57,857 nucleotides of DNA from Candidatus Falkowiibacteriota bacterium (GCA_016218485.1 JACRDY010000041.1:1-57857); one strand, 5' to 3'; shown: positions 32,978-40,620, counted from the first letter of the stretch. Program-made: numbers and translations. The notes: generated by a model not told the origin, from the letters alone.

Positions 32978-33346
32978 ATGGATCAACAAGAATTAAAACA
33001 GCGGACTAAAGACTATGCGTTGCGGATAATCAAGCTAGTCAAGGCCTTGCCGCGTGATCCTACGGGTAGAGTGATTGGTAACCAGTTACTCCGTTCCGGG
33101 ACATCAGTCGGAGCCAATTATCGGGCGGCCTGCCGCGCTCGTTCCAAAGCAGAATTTGTTGCCAAACTAGGTATTGTTATTGAAGAAGCTGATGAGTCAG
33201 CGTTTTGGATAGAACTGATTATCGCTAATACTTTAATGAAGAAAAAATTAGTTGAACCATTACTTCAAGAAACTGACGAAATCATTTCTATTATGGTTGT
33301 TTCCAGTAATACCGCTCAAAAGAGCCAGTACACGAAAAATAGATAA
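32978..33346 (+). CDS. Four-helix-bundle protein, S23/IVP family
   Basis: 122 residues, all helical, with the family pattern LRSGTSVGANYRAACRARSKAEF and a closing long helix with EIISIMVV. The family was first seen inside intervening sequences of 23S rRNA genes and resembles the Avd accessory protein of diversity-generating retroelements; its function in free form is unknown. The start at 32978 was chosen because upstream in-frame codons are W3 repeat. Matching W3 words lie on both sides, suggesting the gene and repeats moved together into this locus. Confidence 0.88.
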   Translation: MDQQELKQRTKDYALRIIKLVKALPRDPTGRVIGNQLLRSGTSVGANYRAACRARSKAEFVAKLGIVIEEADESAFWIELIIANTLMKKKLVEPLLQETDEIISIMVVSSNTAQKSQYTKNR

Positions 33347-33379
33347 ATCTGCAATCTTAAATCTGCGATCTGAAATCAG
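33346..33379. repeat. W3 words after the four-helix gene
   Basis: AATCTGCAATCTTAAATCTG and GATCTGAAATC, the same words as on the other side of the four-helix gene, ending 2 nt before the next ATG. Confidence 0.75.
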
Positions 33380-33380
33380 T

Positions 33381-34721
33381 ATGGATGAAATAATCGTCAA
33401 AGGCTCCGGTGGTGAGTTTGCCGTAGTCGGGCTGCCCGGCAGCCAGACGTCGTCTTCACGTACTTCCGCCACTGATGAGGCTGGCGCGCTGGCCAGAACC
33501 GCTGCCGCCAAGTTTACGCTTGACCTGCATGATGAGGTGCTGGATCGTCGTTTCAAAAATATTGTCTTGGCGGCCGTCAAAGGCATTCGGACCGAGACGC
33601 AGACTATTGACGCGCTGACTAAAACCATAGCCGTCGGCGGTCTCGGTTTGGCAGCGACAACAGCCCAGCAGCTGACCCGGTGGTTAATGCAGCAGGCGCC
33701 CGGTGTTGCAACGGCTACTCCAGTATATCGTGCCGCGCCGTCGGTTCGTACGGCCGTTGTCCCGCGTTTGACGCCCGCTCCAGCACGAATATCAGTTTCG
33801 GCGTCAGTGGCAGCTCAGCCGATTCCTGCTCCGGCACCCCAGAAACCTGCCGCGCCGGTTGCTTCATTTACCCGCGAGCAGCTGGATTATGAATTGGCGC
33901 CACCTCCGCCACTTGTTGTTGATCAGTCAAAAGTTTCACCGGCTCGTCCATTGTCAGCCAATGATTTAGGACAAGGCCTGCAGTCATTGGTGCGGCCTTC
34001 GGCCCTGACTCAGGCCCTGAATGGGCCCGCAGTGTCTGGCTCGTCAGCCGGTTCAGCAGCGCCGTCAAAGGTTCAGCCATCAGCGCCACTTAATAAAGTT
34101 CAGCTGCCGCCGAAGCCTGCAGCGAGTCCGATGCCTATGCCGCGCCGTACAACGTCGCCGAGCATTCCCGCCACTAAACAGTTTGTTGTTCAGCCGCTGT
34201 CGGTAAAACCAAACTGGTGGCAGCGGGTGCGTTCACGGCTTCGCCGAACTCCTCAATCAATAGCGACTCCAGCTCGCGGTTCTGCTCCGGTACCGGCTGC
34301 TTCACCATCACCGACGATGAGTCCGGGTTCGCGGCCTTCGGTCCTGACTCAGGCCTTGAAGCGGGCTAAGGTAACTGACATTCAGGCGCCGAGCCGCCTC
34401 GTCGGTCCGCTCCAAGAATTGCAGAATTTCAAGCTGGTGGATTGGCGTAAATTGAGCGCGGAGCCGAACACGGCGATCATGCGCATTAAAGATAAGATTG
34501 ACCTGTTGGCTAAAGAATCAATCACCCAGAAGTTCGCGGCCGTACAGGCTTGGCGCGCCAGTGAAGTGCACCGGCTGTATCTGGCGCTCGGCAAAGAGAG
34601 TCTGGAGCGTAAACTGCCGCTCGCTGCAATTATCGCCGATCGTCAGCGGCAAAACCAGCCATGGTTGAGCGCCAATGAATTTCTGGCTTTGGGAAAATTG
34701 AATAAAATGGTAGAATACTAG
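33381..34721 (+). CDS. Pro/Ala-rich linker protein of the secretion locus
   Basis: 446 residues. A structured N-terminus (about 1-110) is followed by a long Pro/Ala/Ser region (about 110-330). The helical C-terminus begins ELQNFKLVDWRKLSAEP and continues LAKESITQKFAAVQAW to LALGKLNKMVEY. There is no signal or membrane segment. The Pro-rich part contains two copies of SRPSxLTQAL-type sequence encoded by a 30-bp repeat that also occurs in comF in another frame. The family is unrecognised. It ends 3 nt before the PrgI gene, so it is probably a component or regulator of that machine. Confidence 0.75.
   Translation: MDEIIVKGSGGEFAVVGLPGSQTSSSRTSATDEAGALARTAAAKFTLDLHDEVLDRRFKNIVLAAVKGIRTETQTIDALTKTIAVGGLGLAATTAQQLTRWLMQQAPGVATATPVYRAAPSVRTAVVPRLTPAPARISVSASVAAQPIPAPAPQKPAAPVASFTREQLDYELAPPPPLVVDQSKVSPARPLSANDLGQGLQSLVRPSALTQALNGPAVSGSSAGSAAPSKVQPSAPLNKVQLPPKPAASPMPMPRRTTSPSIPATKQFVVQPLSVKPNWWQRVRSRLRRTPQSIATPARGSAPVPAASPSPTMSPGSRPSVLTQALKRAKVTDIQAPSRLVGPLQELQNFKLVDWRKLSAEPNTAIMRIKDKIDLLAKESITQKFAAVQAWRASEVHRLYLALGKESLERKLPLAAIIADRQRQNQPWLSANEFLALGKLNKMVEY
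33997..34026. repeat. GCCTTCGGYYCTGAYTCAGG repeat, copy 1 (a second at 34337-34362)
   Basis: CCTTCGGCCCTGACTCAGG followed by CCCTGAATGG. The second copy in the same gene is CCTTCGGTCCTGACTCAGG. A third copy lies in comF at 39166-39195 in a different reading frame. Confidence 0.7.
34708..34716 (+). promoter_or_regulatory. Possible extended -10 before the PrgI gene
   Basis: TGGTAGAAT matches TGnTAnAAT and ends 8 nt before the ATG at 34725, the same leaderless geometry as at 3161 and 39044. No good -35 is seen. Confidence 0.35.
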
Positions 34722-34724
34722 CAT

Positions 34725-35201
34725 ATGGACAGATTCTTGGTGCCCCAGTTCATTGAGGTGGAACCCAAAATTATCGGCCCCGTGACCGTCCGTCAGTTTA
34801 TCATCATGATCGCGGCGATGATTCTGATTTTCATTGAGTACAAGCTCTTGACGTTTTTGACTTTTGCCGGGGTGGGGCTGGTAACTTTGATTATGGGCGG
34901 GGTGATTGCCTTTGTCAAAGTCAACGGTCAGCCGTTTCACTATTTTTTGCTTAATATCATGCAGACCGCTCGGCGGCCGCGCCTGCGGGTCTGGCACAAA
35001 GACTACACTCTCAAGGATGTCCGCGCTTATTTTTTGACAAGTGAGCGAGAGGTCAATCCCAACGAGCTGATTCCGCACAAACGTCTAGTGACCAGCTCAC
35101 ACCTTGAGGAATTATCCTTGATTGTCAATACCGGCGGGGTTTACCAGCCGGGCGAACATGAACCAGTGCTCTATGAAGAAGCCCCAAAACAAAAAATTTA
35201 A
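34725..35201 (+). CDS. PrgI-family membrane protein
   Basis: 158 residues. The opening VPQFIEVEPKIIGPVT and the two adjacent hydrophobic segments (about 24-42, 47-66) are characteristic of PrgI/VirB3-like proteins, followed by a soluble tail with RRPRLRVWHKDY. These are small inner-membrane partners of VirB4 in type IV secretion systems of Gram-positive bacteria and CPR. It overlaps the following TraC-like gene by 29 nt, so the two are translationally linked. Confidence 0.85.
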   Translation: MDRFLVPQFIEVEPKIIGPVTVRQFIIMIAAMILIFIEYKLLTFLTFAGVGLVTLIMGGVIAFVKVNGQPFHYFLLNIMQTARRPRLRVWHKDYTLKDVRAYFLTSEREVNPNELIPHKRLVTSSHLEELSLIVNTGGVYQPGEHEPVLYEEAPKQKI

Positions 35202-35841
35202 ATCCACCCAGCGGAGCCTGCCGATTGCGGAGGTCCGCAATGACTGTCTCGTGATGCGGGATAATACCCTGCGCATGGTGGTGATGGTCTCCAGCATCAA
35301 TTTTGCCCTCAAGTCCGAGGACGAGCAGAATGCCATCATTCAGGCTTACATGCAGTTTTTGAATTCCATTGATTATCCGTTGCAGATTGTGGTACAGTCC
35401 CGCAAGTTTAACATTGATCACTATGTGGACAAATTGCGTCAGGCGGAGCGGGAACAGATTAATGATCTCTTGAAAGTGCAGATCGGCGACTATATTAAAT
35501 TTTTGACCGACTGGATCCAGGAATACAACATCATGACCAAGAAATTCTACGTCGTGGTGCCGTATGATCCGCTGTCAGACCAGCGGCAGAGTTTCTGGTC
35601 ACGCCTGACCGAGATTTTTTCACCGACGGCGTTTATCAAATTATCAGACAAAGGCTTTCAGCAGCGCCGGGAAGAACTGGTGCAGCGCGCTAGTCACGTC
35701 ATGGACAATCTGTCCAGCCTGGGACTGTCGGCGCAGATCCTGGATACGGAGCAGCTGATTGAGCTGTTTTACATTTCCTACAATCCTGATTTACTGGAAT
35801 CAGAAAAAATTAAAGATTTGGATAAAGTGCAAGTAAGTTAG
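35173..35841 (+). CDS. TraC/VirB4 N-domain-like protein
   Basis: 222 residues starting MKKPQNKKFKSTQRSLPIA at 35173; the earlier in-frame ATG (35122) would overlap the PrgI gene more deeply. It is a soluble alpha/beta domain with DYPLQIVVQSRKFNIDHY and TKKFYVVVPYDPL, as in the N-terminal non-ATPase part of TraC/VirB4 proteins. No P-loop is present. In CPR genomes such a stand-alone domain commonly precedes the VirB4 ATPase. Here a four-helix-bundle gene now separates it from virB4. Confidence 0.78.
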   Translation: MKKPQNKKFKSTQRSLPIAEVRNDCLVMRDNTLRMVVMVSSINFALKSEDEQNAIIQAYMQFLNSIDYPLQIVVQSRKFNIDHYVDKLRQAEREQINDLLKVQIGDYIKFLTDWIQEYNIMTKKFYVVVPYDPLSDQRQSFWSRLTEIFSPTAFIKLSDKGFQQRREELVQRASHVMDNLSSLGLSAQILDTEQLIELFYISYNPDLLESEKIKDLDKVQVS

Positions 35842-35875
35842 TTTATTAGTTTATTATTTTATTTGTTTGTTAGTT
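35841..35875. repeat. Word repeat W5, left side of four-helix gene
   Basis: TTTATTAGTTTATTATTTTA and TTTGTTTGTTAGTT, ending at the ATG. It is the inverse of the words at 36240-36283. Confidence 0.7.
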
Positions 35876-36259
35876 ATGGCGATAGGACTAGAAAATTTAA
35901 AAATATATCAATTAGCCGCCGATGCCGAAATAAAAGTTTACAAAATCACAAAAAGTTTTCCGAAAGATGAAAAATTTCGTAGCGTTGATCAGTTAAGACG
36001 GTCTTCATCATCGGTAACAAATAATATCGCTGAAGCCTATAATAAAAAATCAACAAAAGAAAAAATTCATATACTCAATAACCTTGCGAAATGCGAGGCT
36101 CAAGAAACAAAATTCAACCTTATGCAATGCGCCAGAAAAGAATTCGCTGACGCACATCAGCTCACTGATCTCGTCGATACCTATACCGATATCTTAAAAG
36201 CCATAAGTGGCTATATCAACTTTCTCAAAAACCAACAAACCAAGAAACCAACAAACTAA
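35876..36259 (+). CDS. Four-helix-bundle protein, S23/IVP family (second copy)
   Basis: 127 residues, four amphipathic helices with VDQLRRSSSSVTNNIAEAYN (family signature), then CEAQETKFNLMQCARK. Function as for the gene at 32978: unknown in free-standing form. It is only distantly similar in sequence to that gene. The start MAIGLENLKIYQLA at 35876 follows a repeat directly. W5 words flank it in inverse orientation, and the final residues QQTKKPTN are themselves encoded by the right-hand words. It interrupts the TraC-like/virB4 gene pair. Confidence 0.86.
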   Translation: MAIGLENLKIYQLAADAEIKVYKITKSFPKDEKFRSVDQLRRSSSSVTNNIAEAYNKKSTKEKIHILNNLAKCEAQETKFNLMQCARKEFADAHQLTDLVDTYTDILKAISGYINFLKNQQTKKPTN

Positions 36260-36283
36260 TAAACTAAAAAACTTACAAACTTA
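36236..36283. repeat. Word repeat W5, right side of four-helix gene
   Basis: AACCAACAAACCAAGAAACC then AACAAACTAATAAACTAAAA; the reverse complement matches the words at 35841-35875. It overlaps the gene's last codons. Confidence 0.75.
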
Positions 36284-36291
36284 CTTCTCCT

Positions 36292-38181
36292 ATGGCTTTC
36301 TGGTCACGCAAAAAATCAAATACTGACAGTATCGCGCCGCCGCGGCTCAATGATGACGCCGAGAGTAAAGAGCTCTTGGAGGCGGAGTTGCACTACCGCG
36401 CCGGGGTGACGTCGGTCATTGACCTGATCGCGCCGGCCTCACTGCAGGTCAGCGCCACCTACCTGCGGCTGGGAACCAAGTTTGTCCGGACGCTCTTCGT
36501 CATCACCTATCCGCGCTATATTTCCGTGGGTTGGTTTTCACCGATCATTCATTTTAATAACGCGCTGGACATTTCCATGTTCTTCTATCCGGTTAAGTCA
36601 GCGGCGATTCTCAAAGACCTGAAAAAGCGCGCCGGTAACCTGGAGGCGGAAATCATGGCTGACAAAGACAAGGGCGCGCCGCGCGACCCGATCAAAGAAA
36701 CCGCGCTGCGTGATATTGAGAAACTGCGTGATGATCTGACGCAGGGCACGGAGCACTTTTTCCAGTACTCGCTCTATATCACGGTTTACGCCGACACGGA
36801 AGAGCAATTGGATGAGCTGACCGCTGACATTGAGGACATGTTCGGTTCACGCCTCGTCTACTCCAAGAAAGTACTGTACCAAGCCGAGCAGGGCTTTAAT
36901 TCCACGCTGCCGATGGGTAACGACGAGCTGGCGGTGCTCTTTAACATGAACACCTCGCCGGCCGCTTCATCTTTCCCCTTTATTTCTTTTGAGCTAACGA
37001 GCGACGACGGTATCATGTACGGCATTAACCGCCATAATAACAGCGTTATTCTGTTTGATAGATTTTCTCTGCAGAACGCCAACATGGTGGTCTTTGCCAC
37101 CTCCGGCGCCGGCAAGAGTTATGCCATCAAGCTGGAAATTCTGCGCAGCATGATGCTCGGGACTGACGTCATTGTCATTGATCCGGAAAAAGAGTATGTG
37201 CACCTGTCAGAAGCCGTGGGCGGCACCTACATCAATATTTCTCTGGCTTCGGACAGCAAGGTCAACCCGTTTGATCTGCCGCTGCCGACTGAGGAGGATG
37301 CCAAGACCGAGGATATTATCAGGAGCGCGGTTATCACCCTTAAAGGTCTCGTCAAACTGATGGTGGGCACATTAACATCTGAAGAAGATTCTATCGTGGA
37401 CCGGGCGCTCCTGGAAACGTACGCCAAGAAAGATATTACCGCTGAGTCAAACTTGAAGGATATTGAGCCGCCGATCATGCAGGATTTCCTGGAAGTGCTG
37501 GAAGGTATGGAGGGCGGGGCTGACCTAGTGCTCCGTCTGAAGAAATACACGGAGGGGACCTTTGCCGGCTTCGTCAATAATCCGACGAACGTGGACGTGA
37601 ATAATCAACTGGTGATCTTTTCCGTGCGTGATCTGGAAGATGAGCTGCGCCCCATTGCCATTTACAACCTCGTCAACTATATTTGGAATGTGGTCAGGTC
37701 TGAACGCAAGAAACGCCTGCTGGTGATTGATGAGGCCTGGTGGCTGATGCAGAATGAAGACTCGGCCAAGTTTATTTTCGCCCTGGTCAAGCGGTGCCGC
37801 AAATACTACCTCGGGGTCACCACCATTACCCAGGATGTCAACGATTTCCTCCAGTCAGAGTATGGCAAAGCTATTGTCAGTAACTCGGCGCTCCAGATTT
37901 TGATGAAACAGTCGCCGTCTTCCATTGATCAGGTGCAGAAAACTTTCCTCTTGACTGAAGGGGAAAAATACCTCTTGCTGGAGTGCGGCGTCGGGGAGGG
38001 GATATTCTTTGCCGGCAGCCGGCACGCCGCTATTCGCGTGGTAGCCTCGTACGCCGAAGATCAGCTGATTACCACTGACCCTAAACAGCTGCTGGAGATT
38101 GAAGCGGCCAAGCGCGATTTCGCCGAGCAGCGCGAGGCTGAACTGGCCGGTGCTTCGCCCGCCGAAGAGGGCAACGTTTAA
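36292..38181 (+). CDS. virB4: VirB4-family secretion ATPase
   Basis: 629 residues. The N-terminal domain (about 30-200) is followed by the ATPase domain. Walker A FATSGAGKSYA has its Lys near residue 275; Walker B LLVIDEAWWLM holds Asp480/Glu481. The downstream TQDVNDFLQSEYGKAI and QSPSSIDQVQKTFLLTEGE are family motifs. VirB4 powers pilus assembly or substrate transfer at the inner membrane. With PrgI, TraC-like and VirB6-like genes upstream this defines a type IV secretion-like locus. No VirD4 coupling ATPase or relaxase is present nearby. Confidence 0.92.
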   Translation: MAFWSRKKSNTDSIAPPRLNDDAESKELLEAELHYRAGVTSVIDLIAPASLQVSATYLRLGTKFVRTLFVITYPRYISVGWFSPIIHFNNALDISMFFYPVKSAAILKDLKKRAGNLEAEIMADKDKGAPRDPIKETALRDIEKLRDDLTQGTEHFFQYSLYITVYADTEEQLDELTADIEDMFGSRLVYSKKVLYQAEQGFNSTLPMGNDELAVLFNMNTSPAASSFPFISFELTSDDGIMYGINRHNNSVILFDRFSLQNANMVVFATSGAGKSYAIKLEILRSMMLGTDVIVIDPEKEYVHLSEAVGGTYINISLASDSKVNPFDLPLPTEEDAKTEDIIRSAVITLKGLVKLMVGTLTSEEDSIVDRALLETYAKKDITAESNLKDIEPPIMQDFLEVLEGMEGGADLVLRLKKYTEGTFAGFVNNPTNVDVNNQLVIFSVRDLEDELRPIAIYNLVNYIWNVVRSERKKRLLVIDEAWWLMQNEDSAKFIFALVKRCRKYYLGVTTITQDVNDFLQSEYGKAIVSNSALQILMKQSPSSIDQVQKTFLLTEGEKYLLLECGVGEGIFFAGSRHAAIRVVASYAEDQLITTDPKQLLEIEAAKRDFAEQREAELAGASPAEEGNV

Positions 38182-38182
38182 T

Positions 38183-38360
38183 GAGATGGTTGCAAAACTC
38201 CTTTAGCTGCAATTTGTCCTTTTCGTCCGAGACTTCGTCAAGGAGTCGGCATAATGATTGTCACCGTAGCCCGGCTACGCCACCAATCATTGTGCCGCCC
38301 TTTCCTCGTCTCGAACGAAAAGTCCTACATTTCGCTTAAAAGTAGTTTTGCAACCATCTC
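38183..38360. repeat. GAGATGGTTGC-family large inverted repeat, copy 2
   Basis: The outer arms GAGATGGTTGCAAAACTCCT... (38183-38204) pair with 38339-38360 at 21 of 22 positions. Inner arms TTTTCGTCCGAGAC/GTCTCGAACGAAAA and AATGATTG/CAATCATT are also present. The element fills the whole gap between virB4 and the next gene. Confidence 0.88.
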
Positions 38361-38381
38361 AATCATTATCATCTCAACACT

Positions 38382-38993
38382 ATGCCGAGAAATGTAAAAA
38401 TGATTCTTTTGATCATCGGCGCGCTGATCGTCTTGGCGCTGATTGTTTGGCTGGTGGTTTTTGTTACCACTGATCGTCCCAACCTCACCGATCAGTCGGC
38501 TGTCAATGCTGCCGGGGCGGATAATGGCGATAGTTTGCCGGTGCCGAATCGGCTGGTGGTGAATGACAATACGACCGTGCCTGAGACGGTGGCGACGGCG
38601 CCGGTCTTAGACAGCGCTCAAGCGGAAAGCATCGCTCTGGAGCAGTTGGCGCGCACCTTTGCGGCGCGGTTTGGCAGCTATTCCAATCAGAGTAATTTTG
38701 AGAATATTAAGGATCTGCAGCAGTTCATGACACCGTCCATGCGCGCTTGGTCAGATCAGTATATTGCCGACAATAGCGCCGGCGCGGCCAGCAGTCACTG
38801 GGGGGTGATCACCAACGCGTTGGCTATTGCCTCATCCGCTATCGGAGCAGACAGCGCCACGATTGTGGTGACCACCCGGCGCAAAGAGATCAACGGTCAG
38901 TCCGGCGAGTACAAGACGTACAATCAGGATTTGAAGCTGATGTTCAAGTCAAGCAGTCAAATGTGGCTGGTGGATGGGGCATATTGGCAGTAA
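38382..38993 (+). CDS. Single-pass membrane protein, candidate VirB8-like
   Basis: 203 residues: short cytosolic N-terminus, one hydrophobic helix at about 5-27 (ILLIIGALIVLALIVWLVV), a Thr/Pro linker and an outside domain (about 75-203). That domain reads as helices followed by strands ending KLMFKSSSQMWLVDGAYW, which suggests an NTF2-like fold. Helix plus NTF2-like domain is the architecture of VirB8, a scaffold of type IV secretion systems. The assignment rests on architecture and position after virB4 only; no sequence motif proves it. Confidence 0.6.
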   Translation: MPRNVKMILLIIGALIVLALIVWLVVFVTTDRPNLTDQSAVNAAGADNGDSLPVPNRLVVNDNTTVPETVATAPVLDSAQAESIALEQLARTFAARFGSYSNQSNFENIKDLQQFMTPSMRAWSDQYIADNSAGAASSHWGVITNALAIASSAIGADSATIVVTTRRKEINGQSGEYKTYNQDLKLMFKSSSQMWLVDGAYWQ

Positions 38994-39027
38994 AAAGCAG
39001 CTTTTTAACAATTTTTAATCTTTCCTG

Positions 39028-39036
39028 TGCTACACT
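39028..39036 (+). promoter_or_regulatory. Extended -10 for comF, leaderless geometry
   Basis: TGCTACACT matches TGnTAnAcT and ends 7 nt before the ATG at 39044. CGGAGG lies between but is only 1 nt from the ATG, too close for a normal ribosome-binding site. Confidence 0.45.
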
Positions 39037-39043
39037 CGGAGGC

Positions 39044-39763
39044 ATGAAGATCAGTGTTGCCGCACAATGGCTGTGGGAAGTGTTGTTCCCGACATACTGT
39101 CTTGGCTGTCGCCGGCCGGGGCAATATTTCTGCGCTGACTGCTGGCAGTCTTTGAGCAGCGCGCCGGCCTTCGGCTCTGATTCAGGCCCTGAATGGGAGC
39201 GTGTGCAGATTGACGCGCGGCCGGTCTACCTAGATAGCGTGATTGCCCTCGCTGATTATGGCACTCCGCTCGTACGTCAGGCCGTGCATTATTTTAAGTA
39301 CCGGTTCGTGCTAGCGCTGGGGCAGGAGCTGATGGTCGCGCTCGTTTCTCGGCAGCCGCACTGTCCCTGGCCCGGCGCGCTGCTCGTGCCGATTCCCTTG
39401 CATCGTAAAAAGTTGAAACGTCGCGGATTCAATCAAGCGGCTATTTTGGCCCAAGCAGTGGGATTACAGTGGCAGCTGCCCGTTTGTACTACGGCCTTGT
39501 ATCGTTGTCGGCAGCAGGTGGCGCAGATGACCCTGAACAGGCAGCAGCGCCTGGAGAACATTCACAATATTTTTGCCGTTCAACCGGGACAATTGCCCGC
39601 GGGCGGCACGATAGTTTTAGTTGATGACGTGGTGACCACCGGCGCTACGCTCAATGAGGCGGCCAGAGTTCTGAAAACTGCCGGAGCGCGGCGGGTGGTG
39701 GCAGTCGTTCTGGCGCACGAAAAAACAGCCCTGGGTAATATAGAGTTTAAAAATATTTTATAA
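39044..39763 (+). CDS. comF: ComF-family phosphoribosyltransferase-like protein
   Basis: 239 residues. The N-terminal zinc finger CLGCRRPGQYFCADC is followed by the PRTase fold. LVPIPLHRKKLKRRGFNQAA and the PRPP loop IVLVDDVVTTGATL mark the ComF/GntX family. In competent bacteria ComF is needed for uptake or processing of transforming DNA in the cytosol, possibly with the PriA helicase. The start at 39044 follows an extended -10. A DNA repeat shared with the Pro/Ala-rich gene at 33997 encodes AFGSDSGPEWE near residues 41-51. Confidence 0.88.
   Translation: MKISVAAQWLWEVLFPTYCLGCRRPGQYFCADCWQSLSSAPAFGSDSGPEWERVQIDARPVYLDSVIALADYGTPLVRQAVHYFKYRFVLALGQELMVALVSRQPHCPWPGALLVPIPLHRKKLKRRGFNQAAILAQAVGLQWQLPVCTTALYRCRQQVAQMTLNRQQRLENIHNIFAVQPGQLPAGGTIVLVDDVVTTGATLNEAARVLKTAGARRVVAVVLAHEKTALGNIEFKNIL
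39166..39195. repeat. GCCTTCGGYYCTGAYTCAGG repeat, copy in comF
   Basis: CCTTCGGCTCTGATTCAGG then CCCTGAATGG, two differences from 33997-34026, but read in a different codon phase. Confidence 0.75.
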
Positions 39764-39764
39764 T
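39759..39764 (+). promoter_or_regulatory. -10 element before the 39776 gene
   Basis: TATAAT ends 11 nt before the ATG, with only a weak -35 (TAATAT). It could give a near-leaderless transcript. Confidence 0.35.
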
Positions 39765-39775
39765 CACATTACCCT

Positions 39776-40102
39776 ATGAAATTACCAGATTTTCGTCGTT
39801 CACCAGAATTAACTCAATCTGATGCTTCCGGTTGGCGATCCTATCTTCGTAGTACAGTAAATATTCCGGAGGATTCTGCTGCTTTAATGGATCACATTGC
39901 GGAGTTGCTGACCATTGACGATATTGAAAGGAAGTTCAAAGAAATTTATGATGTTCAAGTAGCCGGTAATACAACGTATCATTTGGATATACCACCAAGA
40001 GAGGGATTCAAAATATCAGCCATGGTTGAATTGGCGCGAGAACGTGGAATCATTACCGCAGAAGAAAAAAGATTAGGACTGACAGTTTGTATCTTAGCTT
40101 AA
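39776..40102 (+). CDS. Small soluble protein of unknown function
   Basis: 108 residues, mixed charge, no signal or membrane segment. A helical middle (IPEDSAALMDHIAELLTIDD) is followed by EGFKISAMVELARERGIITA, which could be a small helix-turn-helix-like end. I do not recognise a family. It lies 12 nt after comF on the same strand and is followed by a large hairpin element. Confidence 0.6.
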   Translation: MKLPDFRRSPELTQSDASGWRSYLRSTVNIPEDSAALMDHIAELLTIDDIERKFKEIYDVQVAGNTTYHLDIPPREGFKISAMVELARERGIITAEEKRLGLTVCILA

Positions 40103-40113
40103 TTATTGTATCA

Positions 40114-40293
40114 TGAGATGGTTGCAAAACCATTTCTCCTACGATTGGTTATTTTTGCCCCGGGTCTTCGTCAGGCGCTATAAAATGATTGGCACCGTAC
40201 TGCCAGTACGGCTCCATCATTTTCCGTCGCTTATCCTCGCCCGGCGGCAAAAATACCTAAATCTCGCTACGAAATGGTTTTGCAACAATCTCA
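40114..40293. repeat. GAGATGGTTGC-family large inverted repeat, copy 3
   Basis: The outer arms TGAGATGGTTGCAAAACC... (40114-40135) pair with 40272-40293 at 21 of 22 positions. Inner arms are TTTTTGCCCCGGG/CCCGGCGGCAAAAA, and AAAATGAT/ATCATTTT flank the centre. Same architecture as 38183-38360. Confidence 0.88.
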
Positions 40294-40445
40294 CTGTTCA
40301 TTCATAACAAAAAACAACCTCGTTACTTTGGTTGTTTTCTTGGCGGAGAGGGTGGTCCGCCCAAGGCGGATCGCTCCACGAGATTCTTTCAGCGCTATTA
40401 GGTATATAACCGGATAACGGTTTTTCTGCGACTCCGCGACAGAGC

Positions 40446-40531
40446 GGAGGGAGTGGGATTCGAACCCACGATCCGCGTGAACGGATAACGGTTTTCAAGA
40501 CCGTCGCCTTCAACCACTCGGCCATCCCTCC
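40446..40531 (-). tRNA. tRNA-Ser(UGA)
   Basis: 86 nt. The acceptor stem GGAGGGA/TCCCTCC is complete; the anticodon loop CTTGAAA has TGA. It has a long serine-type variable arm and the T loop GGTTCGAATCC. No CCA is encoded. Confidence 0.95.
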
Positions 40532-40582
40532 GCTCTAGCGCGGGTTAAGTCGTTTTTCCGCCCTAGACGGAGTACCTTTCTT

Positions 40583-40618
40583 CAGTCGTACCTTGAAATT
40601 TTTTTCAAGATACGACTG
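40583..40618. repeat. Hairpin CAGTCGTA/TACGACTG between tRNA genes
   Basis: The arms CAGTCGTAcCTTGAAA and TCAAGaTACGACTG enclose a T-run. It may end transcription on either strand. Confidence 0.55.
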
Positions 40619-40620
40619 GC

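Noticed and set aside
32978..33346. Intervening sequence of a 23S rRNA gene
   Set aside because: The four-helix protein family suggests it, but no rRNA sequence lies on either side.
32978..36259. Diversity-generating retroelement, because the four-helix proteins resemble Avd
   Set aside because: No reverse transcriptase and no template/variable repeat pair with adenine-specific differences were seen.
18701..38181. Integrative conjugative element
   Set aside because: No relaxase, VirD4 coupling protein, integrase or attachment-site pair was found, and housekeeping genes are interspersed.
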